Shown: positions 12,343 to 25,000 of the stretch, one piece after another
Numbering within the stretch: the stretch's first letter is position 1
How the letters are laid out: the number at the start of each line of letters is the position of its first letter
NCBI GenBank assembly: GCA_015039365.1
Contig: WION01000003.1
Coordinates: forward strand, 930,001-994,000
Direction of reading: 5' to 3'
Origin: Amanita rubescens
Lineage: Eukaryota > Basidiomycota > Agaricomycetes > Agaricales > Amanitaceae
DNA length: 64,000 nt
Program-made: the position numbers and the translations under genes
The notes under the pieces: model-generated
The model's database searches: none
Told to the model about the DNA's origin: nothing
The model's input: only the letters and a program-made list of their open reading frames with translations

Positions 12343-13451
12343 TTATTTCGTAAATGAGAAAATATCGTCTATTTCGTCCCGTGGCCTCCTAGACTTTACC
12401 TTCTTCTGTGTGCTTGGGTGAATTCCTTCAGAAATAATACTTTTAGCCCCCTTTTCTGCAACTATCTGACGTCCTTTATGGATGCGCGCTGATGATAAGC
12501 ATGTGATTTTCATGGCCCAACCGAAACTCGAGTACATACGGATAATCTGTATCATGGACATCGGTTTGCTGAGAACAGGTTCAGTTTCGACAGTCTCGCC
12601 AGACACCGGGGATGCGAGAACATTATCTGGGACTGCTGGCGATGCAAGGTTCAACGGTTGTTCCTTGGCAAGTGTCAACGCCAGTCACAGGGTAGACCGG
12701 AGGACGTACAGCATCAAGGCTAAGAAATTGCTTCAACGATGATGATGTCATCCTTAAGGCTTCGTCCAAATCAACGGACAACATGCGGATCCTAGAAGCC
12801 ATCCCAGCTAGCACGACGAGCAACTGCACAAATGCGCCACTTTGCATCGCAAGTGTAAATGACCTAAAAGACCAGTCATGTCATTGTTTGACCAATTTGA
12901 ATGATGCGCAACTGATAAGCTTCCAATAATCGCTCTTGCATCTATGAATAATTAGATATAGATCGAGAACGTCGCTCATAACACATCTCACCTTTTGCAG
13001 CAGGGTTCTGCATACCTGGAGATGGTCAAGAGCTTTCGCCACGAACTTCTTATGAGGTGAATGAGTCCATGATCCTTTTAGATGTTTCGGGCTAGTGGTA
13101 CTATGAATAGTTGACCGTAGCAATGCAGGAATAGATGTCGCACTTTTGCTTTGCTTCGGGCCCAAAGAATGAGGCACGTATCTCTTCCAGTGTGGACGAA
13201 ATTTTTGCTTTATCCAAACGCTCGCTGTAGCGGCGCATCTCTACAAGACGTCTCCAAAACAGAGCACCTCTATGTTGATTCTTGTTCTTGTAATAAACTC
13301 TTTGCAAAAGCTTTAGTTCGTCTGCATGGGTATCTAATGCATGATGAATCCGTCTTGAGCATATTTTCAGATCTTTCAAAATGGCATCTATAGTGGAATG
13401 GAAAGCGTGAGGAACGAGAACTCTGGGTACCAAGGAAGAGTCCGAGTCCAT
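12343..13451 (-). CDS. Nepro-like nucleolar protein
   Basis: Proposed exons: 13451-13144, 13100-12992, 12941-12913, 12863-12710, 12663-12540, 12488-12343. Residues about 25-100 match the N-terminal domain of the nucleolus and neural progenitor (Nepro) family, with LQRVYYKNKNQHRGALFWRRL as the best landmark. Later helices read SGAFVQLLVVLAGMASRIRML. The C-terminus RRPRDEIDDIFSF is typical of these proteins. The last intron (12489-12539) is 51 nt and in frame, so a retained form would also be open. Homologues act in nucleolar RNA processing; RNase MRP/P association has been proposed for the related Rmp1 group, but I cannot settle the role from sequence. Confidence 0.65.
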
Positions 13452-13519
13452 GATTTGTCAAATGTTATGACTGTTTGATCCCAAGTGCTTAAGCACTCAC
13501 TGTCACCCTAACACTTAGA

Positions 13520-16138
13520 ATGGCGCAGCCTGGGCAGGATGCCAAGTTCTTTCAACGTGGAAAGATAGAGGCAATTATTGTATTTGTGATCTCAATCTCT
13601 TCTCAATGTGGTCACCAGGAATTCCGCACGGAGCTACAGATACCCGACTCGAAAGACAAGAAGTTCGTGAAGCGCAAGACAGCATTAAAGAAGATCGTGG
13701 CTAATATCACAATGGGCAACGATAGTTAGTTGCCTGTTCCCATTATGGCTTCAATGCTCAACGAATGTAGTGTCCCTTTTATTCCCAGATGTTGTACAGT
13801 GCCTGGGTACGCCATTACTCGAGGTCAAAAAAAGTGCGATACTCTCGTGCTTCATCTTCCGATCCGAAAAGGCGAATTCATGCTTTAGATGAACAGTGGT
13901 TTACCTATTCCTTGTTAGCTATGGACGTTCGAAACCAGACCAGATACACTTAGTTATCCCTCATTTCCTCCAAGTGAGTTGCCGATATTATCGAGCTCTC
14001 GTCATCTCTAACCAAGAAACAGGACGTTACGGACCGCAATCCCCTTATTCGTGCACTTGCTATAAGAACCATGTCATATATACCCACGTCGGTCGTCATA
14101 GAAGCCCTGACAGAACCGCTCCGACATTGTCTGAAGGATCGAGATCCATACGTTCGCAAGACTGCCGCAATATGCGTTGCGAAACTGTATACGGCTGATC
14201 CACGCCGCGCAGAACGAGGTGGCTTCGTAGAAAAGTTGCGTGACTTGATGCTAGACACGAATGCGACGGTCGTTGCCAATGCGGTAGCTGCATTGGTAGA
14301 AATTGGAGATCGACCGGACGGAGTCATATTCAAGTTGAATTTGACGACGGCAAACCGATTGTTAACGGCTCTGGAAGAGAGTTCCGAGTAAGTCACTACT
14401 CTCCCAAGTAATCCTCGATCTGATGATAGCTGTAGGTGGGGAAAAGTTTATATTCTCGATTGTATTATGAGGTATGTGCCTGAACAGCACGCAGATGCGG
14501 AAGCTATGGCAGAGCGTATCATCGCCCAGCTGCAACAGGCAAATTCAGCTGTCGTATTGACCACAATCAAGATACTGTTGTATCTCATGAATTACATGGA
14601 GAGCAAACGCCTCATTGATTACTGTTGTAAAAAGATTGGACCACCTTTAGGTACGTGTAAAAACCACCGCATAAAGCTAGAGTTAATTTCTTTCATGTTC
14701 TACCAGTGACTATGCTCTCCTCTGGTCCAGAAGTGCAATATGTTGCCCTGCGGAATATACTTCTTATAATTCAACGTCGACCTGCCGTCCTGAAGAACGA
14801 CGTGAAGGTTTTCTTCTGCAAATACAATGACCCCATTTACGTGAAATTGGCCAAACTAGAGATAATGTATCGACTGGCGAGGGAGGAGAATGCATTGGAA
14901 GTACTTTCTGAACTTCAGGAGTATGGTTGCTGGCATATTCGTTTGTGTCATACTGATTTTGAGTGTGAAGGTATGCTACTGAAGTCGATGTCGACTTTGT
15001 CCGAAAGGCTGTCCGCTCCATTGGACGCCTGGCTATTAAGGTTGACGGGGCTGCAGACAAATGCATACAAGCATTGCTTGACCTCTTGGAGACCAAAGTT
15101 TCTTATGTTGTTCAGGAAGCAACCATTGTGATTAGGGACGTCTTTCGGCGATATCCTGGTCGATACGAAGGCATTATACCGAAGCTATGTGAAAATCTCG
15201 ACCTATTGGACGAGCCAGAATCCAAGTCTGCGATGGTTTGGGTCCTTGGACAGTTCGCAGATAAGATTGACAATGTTGATGAGCTATTGGATGATCTCTT
15301 GTTCCGCTTTCTTGAAGAAAGCGTCGAGGTTCGCACCTGGAGCACGCTGAAACGATGATACCTTGAACTTATGGAGTAATAGGTGCAACTCTCCCTACTC
15401 ACAGCAACGGTCAAGTTTTTCGTATACAAGCCTACATCGGATACGGCGAAGGAACTAGTGCACAAAGTGTTGAAGTGGACTACGGAGGAAATAGATAACC
15501 CAGATCTTCGTGATAGAGGCTTCCTCTATTGGCGGATGCTGGCCAATAGTCCTGCCACAGCGAAGGAGATTGTCTTATCAGAAAAGCCAGCAATCACCAC
15601 GGATTCGGATAGAATGGACCGCGGAGCCCTTGATCAGCTACTATTACACGCGGGAACGTTGGGCAGTATTTATCATAAAAACCCCGAGGTAATCAACATG
15701 ATCGTGGTCTCTTCCCTTACTAAAATGCGTTTCTAGACATTTATCAGGAATGCTGTAGGGAAGGCATTGGCAGATAGTCCGGCATTAAATGCCCATTCCC
15801 GAACGGTTCTCATTCCACTGCCTAGGGCCCAACTGCCATCTGGGACAGTTGTTGTACCCGGTCCTGGACCAATTGAACCTGGCACAGCCAATTCGGGAGA
15901 TAATTCGGAACCGGATGCCTCTCCACCCGTTCCGCTGAAAAGGGTACAGGACGAAGTTGCAGAAGAAGACACAGAAGATGCTAGTTCGGAGAATGGACGA
16001 AATGATGACGACAATTATAGTCCACAAGGAACCTCAGATCCATATGCCAACTTGGATGGCGCTTTCGGAAATTATCTCGCTGATGCACCGCATCCGATGA
16101 GTGGCTCCAACTCACGAACAGATGATCTTCTGTTCTGA
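13520..16138 (+). CDS. Beta-adaptin (AP-1/AP-2 large subunit)
   Basis: Ten exons: 13520-13570, 13619-13724, 13771-13833, 13897-13973, 14023-14387, 14436-14650, 14707-14920, 14971-15328, 15383-15688, 15737-16138; 718 residues. The trunk is a helical solenoid with clear beta-adaptin blocks: [51 protein letters not shown], and [20 protein letters not shown]. It binds cargo dileucine signals and clathrin in coated vesicles. There is no appended ear domain, only an acidic, Pro-rich tail, as is usual for fungal AP-1 beta (Apl2); AP-2 beta (Apl1) cannot be excluded. The first intron starts with GC (GCAATT) in the model that joins GKIE to EFRTEL. Confidence 0.9.
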
Positions 16139-16186
16139 CAAGGGTAATGATACCGTAATGATTGGAGAACCTATATTATGACATTG

Positions 16187-17073
16187 TCACGATGTGCTTT
16201 TTCTGTGCAGGGAGTTGTAGTGCTTCGCGAAAAAGTAGAGTTTGCATCAAGGGGGATCTAAGGATATGGATTTAACACTGACCTCTCCTAAACCATACAT
16301 TCTTCTGTGATAACTGATGAAAGCGATGCTCCTATCAGATGCTTTGGCATCAGCTTCTTCTGGTTCGTGTTTAACAATAGATGGAGATCCTCCTTGTACG
16401 ACGTGTATAGCAACGCCATATGCGCGACTAAGAGCCAAGATCTCTGGTTCGCCACCCCACTCTGCTGTATCGCGAATTGATGTACAGTACTGCTCGAATT
16501 CGCTGTGAGACATGATACCGTCTTCTCTGGTGGGAGAGGGGAGGAAAGGAATAAAATCGTCGGGATGGGCCTGAATATAATCTGCTGCAGCGCGGCGTAT
16601 GGTCATATAAGCTGGCTGAGATTTTGAGACGATGCCTAAGAGCGAGAGTTGGTCTGCAACTGCAGAAAATAGGCAATGCCCGTCTGGGTTAATCTAGATG
16701 GGGTGTGTGAGCCAGTTCAAGAAGAGAAGAAGAGAAGATGTACATGAAAAAGATGGAGACCTAGTTGATCGCAGGTGCGTTTGATAGCCTCCTCCTCTTC
16801 GCGAATCTCCAGCTGTAAGCGTTCCTCTGCAGCCGGATCGACGTTAGGGGATGCTTGTGCGATTGCGGCGGCCTTTCTTGCCTGACGTGCTAAGAAACGG
16901 GACTTGGCATTTCGCTTTTGCGGGGCTGGATTTGAATGGGGTGGTAGGGATTGAGGTTGTTCGGGTTGTTGTCTGTCTTCTATCTGAGCAAGAAGATCGT
17001 CTATGAGGGAGTTGTCATCTTCGAGGACGGGAGGAGGAGGGGTCGGTTGCCGAGCTTTCAACTTCCTGGGCAT
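16187..17073 (-). CDS. OTU-family deubiquitinase (OTUD6/Otu2-like)
   Basis: Exons 17073-16744, 16693-16283 and 16222-16187 encode 258 residues. The ATG at 17073 starts MPRKLK; the open frame upstream has no ATG. A basic, coiled N-terminal half (SRFLARQARKAAAIA, DPAAEERL) is typical of OTUD6 and precedes the OTU domain. The catalytic site is complete once introns are removed: Asp and Cys in NPDGHCLFSAVADQL, and His in GEHYNSL from the last 36-nt exon. The enzyme cleaves ubiquitin; yeast Otu2 and human OTUD6B act on ribosomal 40S ubiquitination (family knowledge). It is divergent from the smgGDS-like gene, with 41 bp between start codons. Confidence 0.87.
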
Positions 17074-17114
17074 GGGCGCGGGATCTTTCAATCACAAGTT
17101 CCCACTACAGACTA

Positions 17115-19777
17115 ATGGTCTCTCCCGATCTCTCGGCTGCCGCCAGCACGCTTTCCTTGCTTGCGCGCTCTCTTAAATCAAGCGATTCTCCAGATCTTTG
17201 GCGCAATCTTCAGTTCACAGCCCGTGCAATCGCAGATGCTCTTCGTATCAAAGATCCTGTTCATGACAATCACACTCTCCTGGGAAGATCCCCTCTTCCA
17301 ACAACGCTAACAAACCTTCTTTCTTTGGCCCTCCATGGTGCTCCTGTGCCAGACCTGGCTTATACAGCCCAAGTCAATGAATTACTTCGTGTCGCTGCAA
17401 ACCTTTCTATGGACCATAGTACGCTCGTGGTTATCTCATCACCCCTACCCATGTTTATCACACGCCTCAGATGAAAATCGGGCTCATTTGCTCGAAGCTG
17501 GCTTTCCTCAAGCGACTTCATCTTTGCTCGAGAGTTACGTAGAACTCGTCCCCCAGTCAACGACGACAAAGCCCTTTCCTTTCACAGCACCACACCTCAA
17601 TGTTATCAGATCTGCGATAGGCTTGTTGCTCAACTCTAGCGTTGGTTACGGTGCTTATTCAGAATAAAGCATCCGAATACAATCTCACAGTGTTGACATA
17701 GATCCCGTCAAAGACAGACTCAATTCCTTGGAAACAGCCCTTACCATTCTCAAACTGCTCAACGCCGTCTATCCTCCTACTTCATGGACAGATGCCCCTT
17801 CTGACGACGATGAAACGCGCAACATATGGACTTTACGTGCTACAATTTCCAGTTGGGGCTGGAGAACAATCACCGAACTTAAAGATGTCAAGGACGAAAG
17901 TGAGATAACCCCTTGATGAACTTTACGAAAGCTTACGCCAAGTCACTTCAGGTCTTCAAATCTTCAGTCAGGACATTTTGCCCTATTTGATGCCCGCTCT
18001 TCAAACATTCTGCCCTCCGTTCGTCTCAGAAGATAGTTTACCATTCAAAAAGCGGGATGATATTCTGCCTCGCCTGTTGAATGCTGATTTCGAGTTCCTG
18101 GAAGAATCTTGTACATTGATCGAGTCTCTTTCCCTAGACGTTGAGGATGTACGATTATCTCTAGCTCGGGGTTTCAACTCATCCTCTGAACACCAAGGGG
18201 TCCCTTGCCTCCGTACAATGCTTGATTTTATAGAACACGGTGCTTACCCTCCGTACTGGAAGAATCTGCCAGAGCCAGATTTAAAGAAGAAGCAGAAAGC
18301 TCTCGATATCTGCAAGGCAGCCCTTATCAAGTCAGTCGTCGAGGTATCTGGAGAAGAGCGGAACGCAGAGGTGCTATGGAATAGCTCGGAAAACGACGGG
18401 CCGGGGGGCTCGTTTGTTTCAAGAATGGTTAATTGGATCAAGTTGTACACAGATCTCCAGGCTCCGGATGGTAAAAGGGACAGAGACGACCTTGTTATAT
18501 GCGGAACACTGTCATTGGGCAATATCACTAGACAGGGTAAATGATCTCTTATTTTGCTTTTGCAACGCTCATCCTACACCCAATCAGAATCAACATCAGT
18601 GGACACTTCTCTCGCCTCCGTACTCGTTGGGTCCTGTGCTAGTTTCCAATCGTTTGTTAAGTCCTTCATCAGACATCAAGATGAAGCATGGTGTGATTGG
18701 GTTGCTAAAGCACATTGCCCAGTCGAAATCTGGATCTCCAGCTATCAACTCTATCCTTGACGAGGTTAACACACTTCAGCGGGTAGCTGAATGCCAGATA
18801 TTGGAAGAACGCCCTGACCCAATGACAAGCATTGTGCAGTTGAGTGCTATAGGTCTCGCTAAGCATCTATGCTCATCTAGTCGTATGGACATGTCCTTAC
18901 TCCATTCTCGTTTTACTAATTTTCTATGTAGTCGACCACGCACTCGCCATGTTCCAACGTTCCTCAGACGAAATCATGACTGGCCTATCACAAATTCTGA
19001 ATTTGATAAAGCGCACTGACAATGTCGCCGTGAAAAGCGAGGGAGCGCGAGTCATCGTCAATATTATCAAAACACTGTGGCTAGGCGACAATCGCAGTGC
19101 GTCGTCTGAAATCACCTCACCAACGGTTATGAGTGGGAATAGCGAGGAGATTCTTGAGAAGCAGCTGAAGCGGCAAGCCGCAATTCGCACAATCATCACT
19201 GCTGATGTCGTATCTGTGTTGACGGGTTTAATAGCACGTAGTAGACGACACCCGGTACTCGTGAATGAGGCTATCATCGCACTAAGCCTCCTTAGTACGA
19301 CAAAAGACGGAGGTAATGCGTGCTCACCCCCGTGCAACTGTGACTTATAACATTACCTCAGGACCACTGGTAATACGAGCCATCAGAGACCCGTCGGAAG
19401 CAGAGCCTCCAACGCCGACGGAGGCCTTCCCGGCCTCCTTGACGAGCAGTGAGGCTAGCTCCCCAGTGACGACGCCTTCATCTGTGGGCGGAAGGAATCT
19501 ACCTTCGAGCTATAATGGATTGGACATACTCGTATTCGTTCTCAAAAACGTCGATAATCCGGTTAATTTCCCTGTTGAAATTCGAGTCAATGCATGTGCA
19601 TTTCTTATACAGCTGGGCCGGAACACGACGGCCGAGGAGATGTTCAAAGTCAAAGAAGTCTTCAAGCCAGTGTTAGAAAAACTAGCAACTGCTGATCCGC
19701 ACGTTCTTGCTGCACCAGGGAAGGAGGATCTTTTGAGAAAGTCGGCCAAAAAGGTCTTGGACGCTTGGGCATCGTGA
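17115..19777 (+). CDS. Armadillo-repeat protein similar to smgGDS/RAP1GDS1
   Basis: Seven exons: 17115-17418, 17471-17650, 17702-17899, 17952-18536, 18588-18879, 18932-19312, 19362-19777; about 784 residues. The whole length is alpha-helical armadillo repeat. Landmarks are ICGTLSLGNITR, IKMKHGVIGLLKHIAQ, VKSEGARVIVNIIKTLW and PVLVNEAIIALSLLS. The pattern fits the smgGDS family, which binds small GTPases and promotes GDP release or prenylated-GTPase handling. Exon 5 carries an apparent one-base insertion at 18601-18606: upstream it reads ESTSV, and the next frame reads LLSPPYSLGP. A single 106-nt intron (18537-18642) would avoid the break but drop about 20 family-like residues. Confidence 0.72.
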
Positions 19778-20440
19778 GTTCTGATCTTTTGGGAGAGGAA
19801 GGGAGAGTGCTATTCTATTACTTGTATTTCTAGTGTGCTATAATGTGTATATGAAATATTAGTCTCTTAGACGATTTTTTTGGAATCCCTCAGCTACGAA
19901 AACGCTCTAGCCCTTGGCCTACGCCTTTGCGACGAACAAATTCGTGTCAACTAGAGAACCCTCGTGACCTACTGATCTCCAAAGCGTCGCTGAGGGATCA
20001 AAATATGGTAATCTTAATCAATACTGATATTGATACATCAACACTATGGTGGTACGGTCAAACCGCATGATCCATTTGGGCATTTTTTCTTGGGCTTTGC
20101 ATGACATAGACCGAGGGAGGGGGCGTTATATTCTTCGGAATATCCTTGCTTGACATTACGTATGTCTACTACGATGGATTAGAAAGTGGTAGGAGAGTAA
20201 GCAGGCACCGTTTTGCAGCCCGGCGAGAAAGGATATATAATTGACATGTTGTAGCATCAGCACTTTTTGTCAAACATCTTGTAATACGAATGACAAGGAA
20301 ATCTTATCTTTCCATTTCGGGCTAACATATCCCACTGAGTATCATGCGACGATCCTCTGGCTGATCAAGCCATTCTTCCTATGGGTAGCGTATAAAAGCT
20401 CGTGTAACACTCCATGTACCGCAGTTTGAATTCACGAATA
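19778..20440. other. Intergenic region upstream of pirin
   Basis: This 663-bp stretch has no open frame I can support. It contains only the putative pirin promoter near its right end. Confidence 0.6.
20391..20398 (+). promoter_or_regulatory. TATA box of the pirin gene
   Basis: TATAAAAG is 43 bp before the pirin ATG at 20441, giving a very short predicted leader. Confidence 0.4.
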
Positions 20441-21866
20441 ATGTCGCTCTCATTTATTTCGCGCTCAGTAACGAAGAAGGTCCTGGCCGTAGAGACACCT
20501 GAGGTGAGTTATATTATGGTGTTCAGGTATAATGCGCTTCATGTCTGGCAAATAGGGTGACGGTGCCATGGTTCGCAGAAGCATTGGGTCTATGGCTCTG
20601 AGGAACCTTTCCCCATTCTTGATGCTCGACCATGTGAATATCTCGAGAGGCGCGGTAAGCTGCTTTTAGAACGACATCCAGTGTATTTTACTTAGCCTGC
20701 TCCAAGGGTTTTCCGGATCACCCTCACAGAGGGCAAGCAACAGTTACGTACATGCTTGAAGGGTAAGAATTTCAACTTCGCAGTTAGGTTCGTAGTCTGA
20801 AAGGACACTAGTTCATGCAGACACGAAGATTCGGCTGGTCACAAAGGAACCATTGGTACGTTTACCTGGTCCTGCGACGTAGCTTCTTTATTAACCACAT
20901 AAAAACCGTGATAGAAGCCGGCGGCGTCCAATGGATGTGTGCAGGACGAGGCATCATTCATGCAGAAATGCCAGTTCACGCCGATAATCTCCCAGACCCT
21001 CTAGCTCTCCAGCTATGGGTCGATTTGCCCAAGCAGGTGAGTGTGACAGATCAGGTCATTGACCACATTCTTACCTCCCTGCCTCGTTTTTAGTTTAAGA
21101 TGGTGGTACGTCAGAGTCTTCTATCATTTAGCGGATGTTCTCAGTTGATTTATTAGGAACCTTCATACCAAGAGCTGGGCCCAGAACAGTAAGGAACCGC
21201 CTTGTTCTTTCGATTGCATAATGCTCATCCGCATCAGAATCCCAACAACCTATCCCCAAGGCCAAGACGGTCCCGTCAAAATTAAGGTGATCAGCGGAAA
21301 AAGTCACGGTGTAGAGTCACCAGTCAGACCGCTCGGAGGCTGTTGGTATTTCCACGTCACGTTTAAAGACAAAGCCTCGATATTCCAGGAGATACGTGAG
21401 TCTGAAACCCCTAACGCGAAGGTATTTGGTCATTAACGTCCGCTTTATAGCATCTGGCTGGACTGCATTTATCTACGGTATGTCTTTTCTTGTCGTAGCA
21501 ACAGCATCAATTTATTTTCACCTAGTCTTGAAGGGATCTATATCTATTGGCTCTGATCCAAAGCCGATTTATGAAGCCTTCCATACCCTTGTATTGTCAT
21601 CTGAGAAGGAACAGAGTGGTGTTGCAGTATCCACCGTCGAGAAGGAGACAGAGCTTGTTATCATCGCCGGAGAACCACTTAATCAGACCGTGTTCCAATA
21701 TGGGCCGTTTGTGATGACAAACAAACAAGAAATTATTAGTACTCTGGAAGATTGTAAGCAGATCTATCGCGATTCCATGTACATACTGATATTGGCTTTA
21801 GATCGAGAGGGCAAGAATGGATTTGAGAATGCCCACACTTGGAAGAGTATCATTGGACACCAGTGA
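20441..21866 (+). CDS. Pirin (bicupin iron protein)
   Basis: Eleven exons: 20441-20503, 20556-20654, 20707-20762, 20812-20855, 20915-21036, 21094-21105, 21157-21188, 21238-21395, 21451-21477, 21526-21753, 21802-21866; 301 residues in one frame. The N-terminal cupin carries the pirin metal site: GFPDHPHRG (two His) and GIIHAEMP (His and Glu). Other family blocks are HEDSAGHKGTIEAGGVQWM and GWTAFIYVLKGS. Pirins are Fe(II) proteins; some act as quercetinase-like dioxygenases and some as transcription cofactors, so the role here is open. The 12-nt exon at 21094-21105 is unusually small. Confidence 0.93.
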
Positions 21867-21940
21867 ACAGTACTATTTTGTAATTTTGCCTTTGGCTTCC
21901 CTGCAGTTAATATTAATGTAGACTAGAAAGTACATGATGA

Positions 21941-23434
21941 TTAGGATCTCCGCCGTCGGTGCTTGCTTGGGGCATGTTCCTCTACTTCACTATCATCTCC
22001 AATGTGTTGCATGCTTCTCCAGACGTCTTCATCATCGTCATCGTCATTTGGATGACTGAATAAAGTCGGCGAATGACCGTCCCATACGATCGAGGAAGGT
22101 AGACTCCGGGTGAACACTTTTTCGAGGACCTGGCCTCTTTGATCCTGTCGTTGACCCGCTAATTCCGGAAGTGGGTGGACACTGTGTATACGAGCAAATC
22201 GATCTTGTGCGGCCGTTGCCAGTATTCCAGAGGCCAATGCAATTGAATTCACGGATCCCGATAATCCTTTATTCCATTTCTTTAGAGGAAGGACGTTGGC
22301 ATAGCGAATTACATACCTTTATAGCCATATGCGATCTTACCGTTTCGGAGATCGACCGAAAATAGATTGGAACCATTATCGCCTATGAACACCTCGCTAA
22401 ATTGGTGAATGACGGGTACAGCGGGAGGAGAAGGAAATGGAAATACTTTTCATTCATGCCCTTTTTCATCACATTGACACCTCCAATTCTACCGATTGCG
22501 TTGAACTCGGTTACTGGTCGGCGGCCTGCTCTGGTATCATAGCGACGCGCGTCGCCCAGCTCCGTTCCAGCTAACAAATGTGTCGCACTCGGCGTCGAGT
22601 CAAGAAATATCAGTGATGATATGCGAACTGGTTGCCGGAGGCCGAGACCGTCATTAGCTACCTATGGACTATTAGTTACAACACGAGATCTCGGTCGTTT
22701 TGACCTACATTCTTTGCTCGCCATAGCTCTGCTGGGAAGAGACTATCATTTCTTTTCCTCTTTTTACTCGATGGCCCATCATCCCGTCCGGTACGATTCT
22801 TCAGGTGATTGGAATGACAACTCTGTGCTCCACATCGATACATCTACTTCATCGCCTCCGTAAATAAATTTTGTCTCGTCCTCTGATAATTTCCAGTCAC
22901 GCAAACGCATGGGAAGAGTCGCTGTCCGGGACGACGTTGATGAAGTGTCCAAGTTTTGTTCCGGTAGAGTTACCATCCGTAGAGCACCGTTAGACGTGCA
23001 AGACAACACGTTTCTATCTTACCTCTCACCTTCTGTCATTGGCGAAGAGAGGGGACATGACACACCTGGCGGACGCAGAGAGTCCAACAAACTTTTGTTT
23101 TTCCTTGAGTCGAGGCTCGTTCCAAGTTGATAATGGCTCGAGGATGTCATCGTCGTGTAAGTGGAACGTGGACTGTCGACCCATTTGAGAATGCAGCTGT
23201 AAGCTTTACTTGCGGGTTATAGGTGAGGCCACATTCAACTGTGAGCGATACGCGAAAATACGTACGATCGTTGGCTCGTTTTGTGGAGATGATATAGCTA
23301 GTTTTTGAACTGCGGCAGGATGCCTGGGTGGCATCGTGTATCACTTTTAAAGAGGTTTTATCCTGAGACGCATCTGGTGCATATCTTAGTGATTTGATGT
23401 GGCCAAGCTCATCGCCGAGCAAGAAACGAGCCAT
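21941..23434 (-). CDS. NSA1: Ribosome assembly factor Nsa1 (WDR74-like WD40 protein)
   Basis: Proposed exons: 23434-23266, 23208-23066 (start uncertain; 23196 is possible), 23013-22822, 22766-22709, 22661-22447, 22396-22317, 22266-21941; about 393 residues. It opens with ARFLLGDELGHIKSLRY and shows WD40 blades (AAFSNGSTVHV, SCTSNGALRMVTL, LLAGTELGDARRYDTRAGRR, FIGDNGSNLFSVDLRNGKI, ATAAQDRFARIHS) and an acidic then basic tail ending RRRRS, as in Nsa1/WDR74. It acts in nucleolar pre-60S maturation. Exon 2 has one base too many between AAFSNGSTVHV and DDDILEPLSTW (about 23153-23165). Intron 22767-22821 is inferred only from phase. Confidence 0.75.
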
Positions 23435-23502
23435 CGCCTGAAGAAAATCCTGAAGTTGGCCTATTTTTGTACAATACTGGCATGTGACTTCATGCGCTCG
23501 GT

Positions 23503-24895
23503 ATGGACGCTCCTCTCAAAGAGGTTGCGAAGATAGAAAAACTATCTAGTAAGGAGAGATTCTATCCGGCCCACGATTCTCTGGAAGTCATTCTTTCGGC
23601 TCTCCGCGAAGCAAGATCTCAGGTTTTCGCAAAGCATGCGAATGAACACACCTTTACGCACCTCTCCAACTTGGTCGAGGCCAAGAAGAAGGAAATAGAT
23701 GAGCGACAAAAGGAAATGTATTCGACTTTGTCCCGCCTGGGGAAAGCATTGGATAAGGTGGGTTACCCGTCGGGTTCAAACTGATCATTGTTCACAGCAT
23801 GATAGAAATTCCCGAATCCTGTACCAACGTATTCAAATCTCTTTTCGTCTCCAGAATCCGTTGCTGCTCTGGAAAGAACAATTGCTCTTCACTTCCTTAG
23901 GACCGGTCAGTTTGAAGTTGCAGAAACATTTCTGAAGGTAAGAAATGACGGTTGCTAACGTGCCTCACTTATGGATGACTACAGGAATCGCCCATCGACA
24001 TACCTGTTGAACTTCGTTCTCAGTTTATTGACTTGCACCGAATACTGAAAGCTATACGGAATCAGGACTTGGGCCCTGCTCTCGCGTGCGTCGGTCTGGG
24101 TTTGTGTTTATGCTCTGGCCTAACCCCGTGTCAGATGGGCCAAAAAGAACCGTGTTTTTTTACGATCGCGCTCCTCTCCGCTGGAATTCTACCTCCATCG
24201 TTCACAATACATACGCCTCCTTTTCTCATCATATCCACCTGATCCATTGCCAGCCATTTCGTATGCGAACGCGACTCTGAGACCATTCTTTCGCGAGCAT
24301 GAGGCTGAATTCAAGCGGTTGATGGCCTTGCGTGGCTTATTTGCCGATCACGAAGCTTCAGAATTCGCCTTACGCAGACCTTGCTTCGCCATCCCTGCAC
24401 TCTGATTTGGAACCAATGTTTGCCAAGGAATATTGCGCAAATCTTGGAATGAGTCGGCAGGTGCCACTCAGAGTTGTAGGAGACATAGGAGGTGGAGGAG
24501 CTCTTGCTAGGATTGAGAAAGGGCGGAAAGTAATGCGGGAAAAGAAGAGTGAATGGAGTCAAACCGACGAGCTGCCAGTATGACCTTTTCTTTCGTTGCG
24601 CTCATACATTCACATTATCTAGATTGAAATACCGTTGCCTCCGGAGAATCGGTATCACTCGATATTTTCATGCCCTGTATCGAAAGAGCAAGGTACTGAA
24701 CAGAACCCGCCGATGATGATGACATGCGGCCATGTCATTGCCAAAGATAGTTTGCAGAAACTGAGTAAAACTGGAGGGTAAGTGATATCAACCTAAAAGA
24801 TAGTTGCATGATTGATCGTCTAGCGCAGCCGTGTCAAATGTCCATATTGCCCTTCCGAGTCTCAGATCGGTAATGCGTTACGAGTGTATTTCTAG
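23503..24895 (+). CDS. RMD5: GID/CTLH E3 ligase RING subunit Rmd5 (RMND5/Gid2)
   Basis: Exons 23503-23757, 23806-23937, 23985-24085, 24135-24577, 24623-24777, 24829-24895; about 383 residues. It has an N-terminal coiled coil, LisH/CTLH-type helices ([38 protein letters not shown]), a CRA-like region ([20 protein letters not shown]) and a degenerate C-terminal [28 protein letters not shown] and [11 protein letters not shown]. The GID complex ubiquitinates gluconeogenic enzymes in yeast. Frame changes by one base at 24328-24329: ...EFKRLMA continues as [18 protein letters not shown] only if one T is removed. It shares a 68-bp divergent promoter with NSA1. Confidence 0.88.
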
Positions 24896-25000
24896 TCTTT
24901 GTACATAGTAGAGTGTGATATTTCGGGCGTCTGACCAAAGTCACCAAACAGATGATGTTAAGTCTTTAGTTATACTCTCAGCCTGCATCGTACCCAAAGC

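Noticed and set aside
17888..17951. Possible frameshift in the smgGDS-like gene at GATAACCCCTTGATGAAC
   Set aside because: A standard 52-nt GTGAGA...TTCAG intron (17900-17951) fully explains it.
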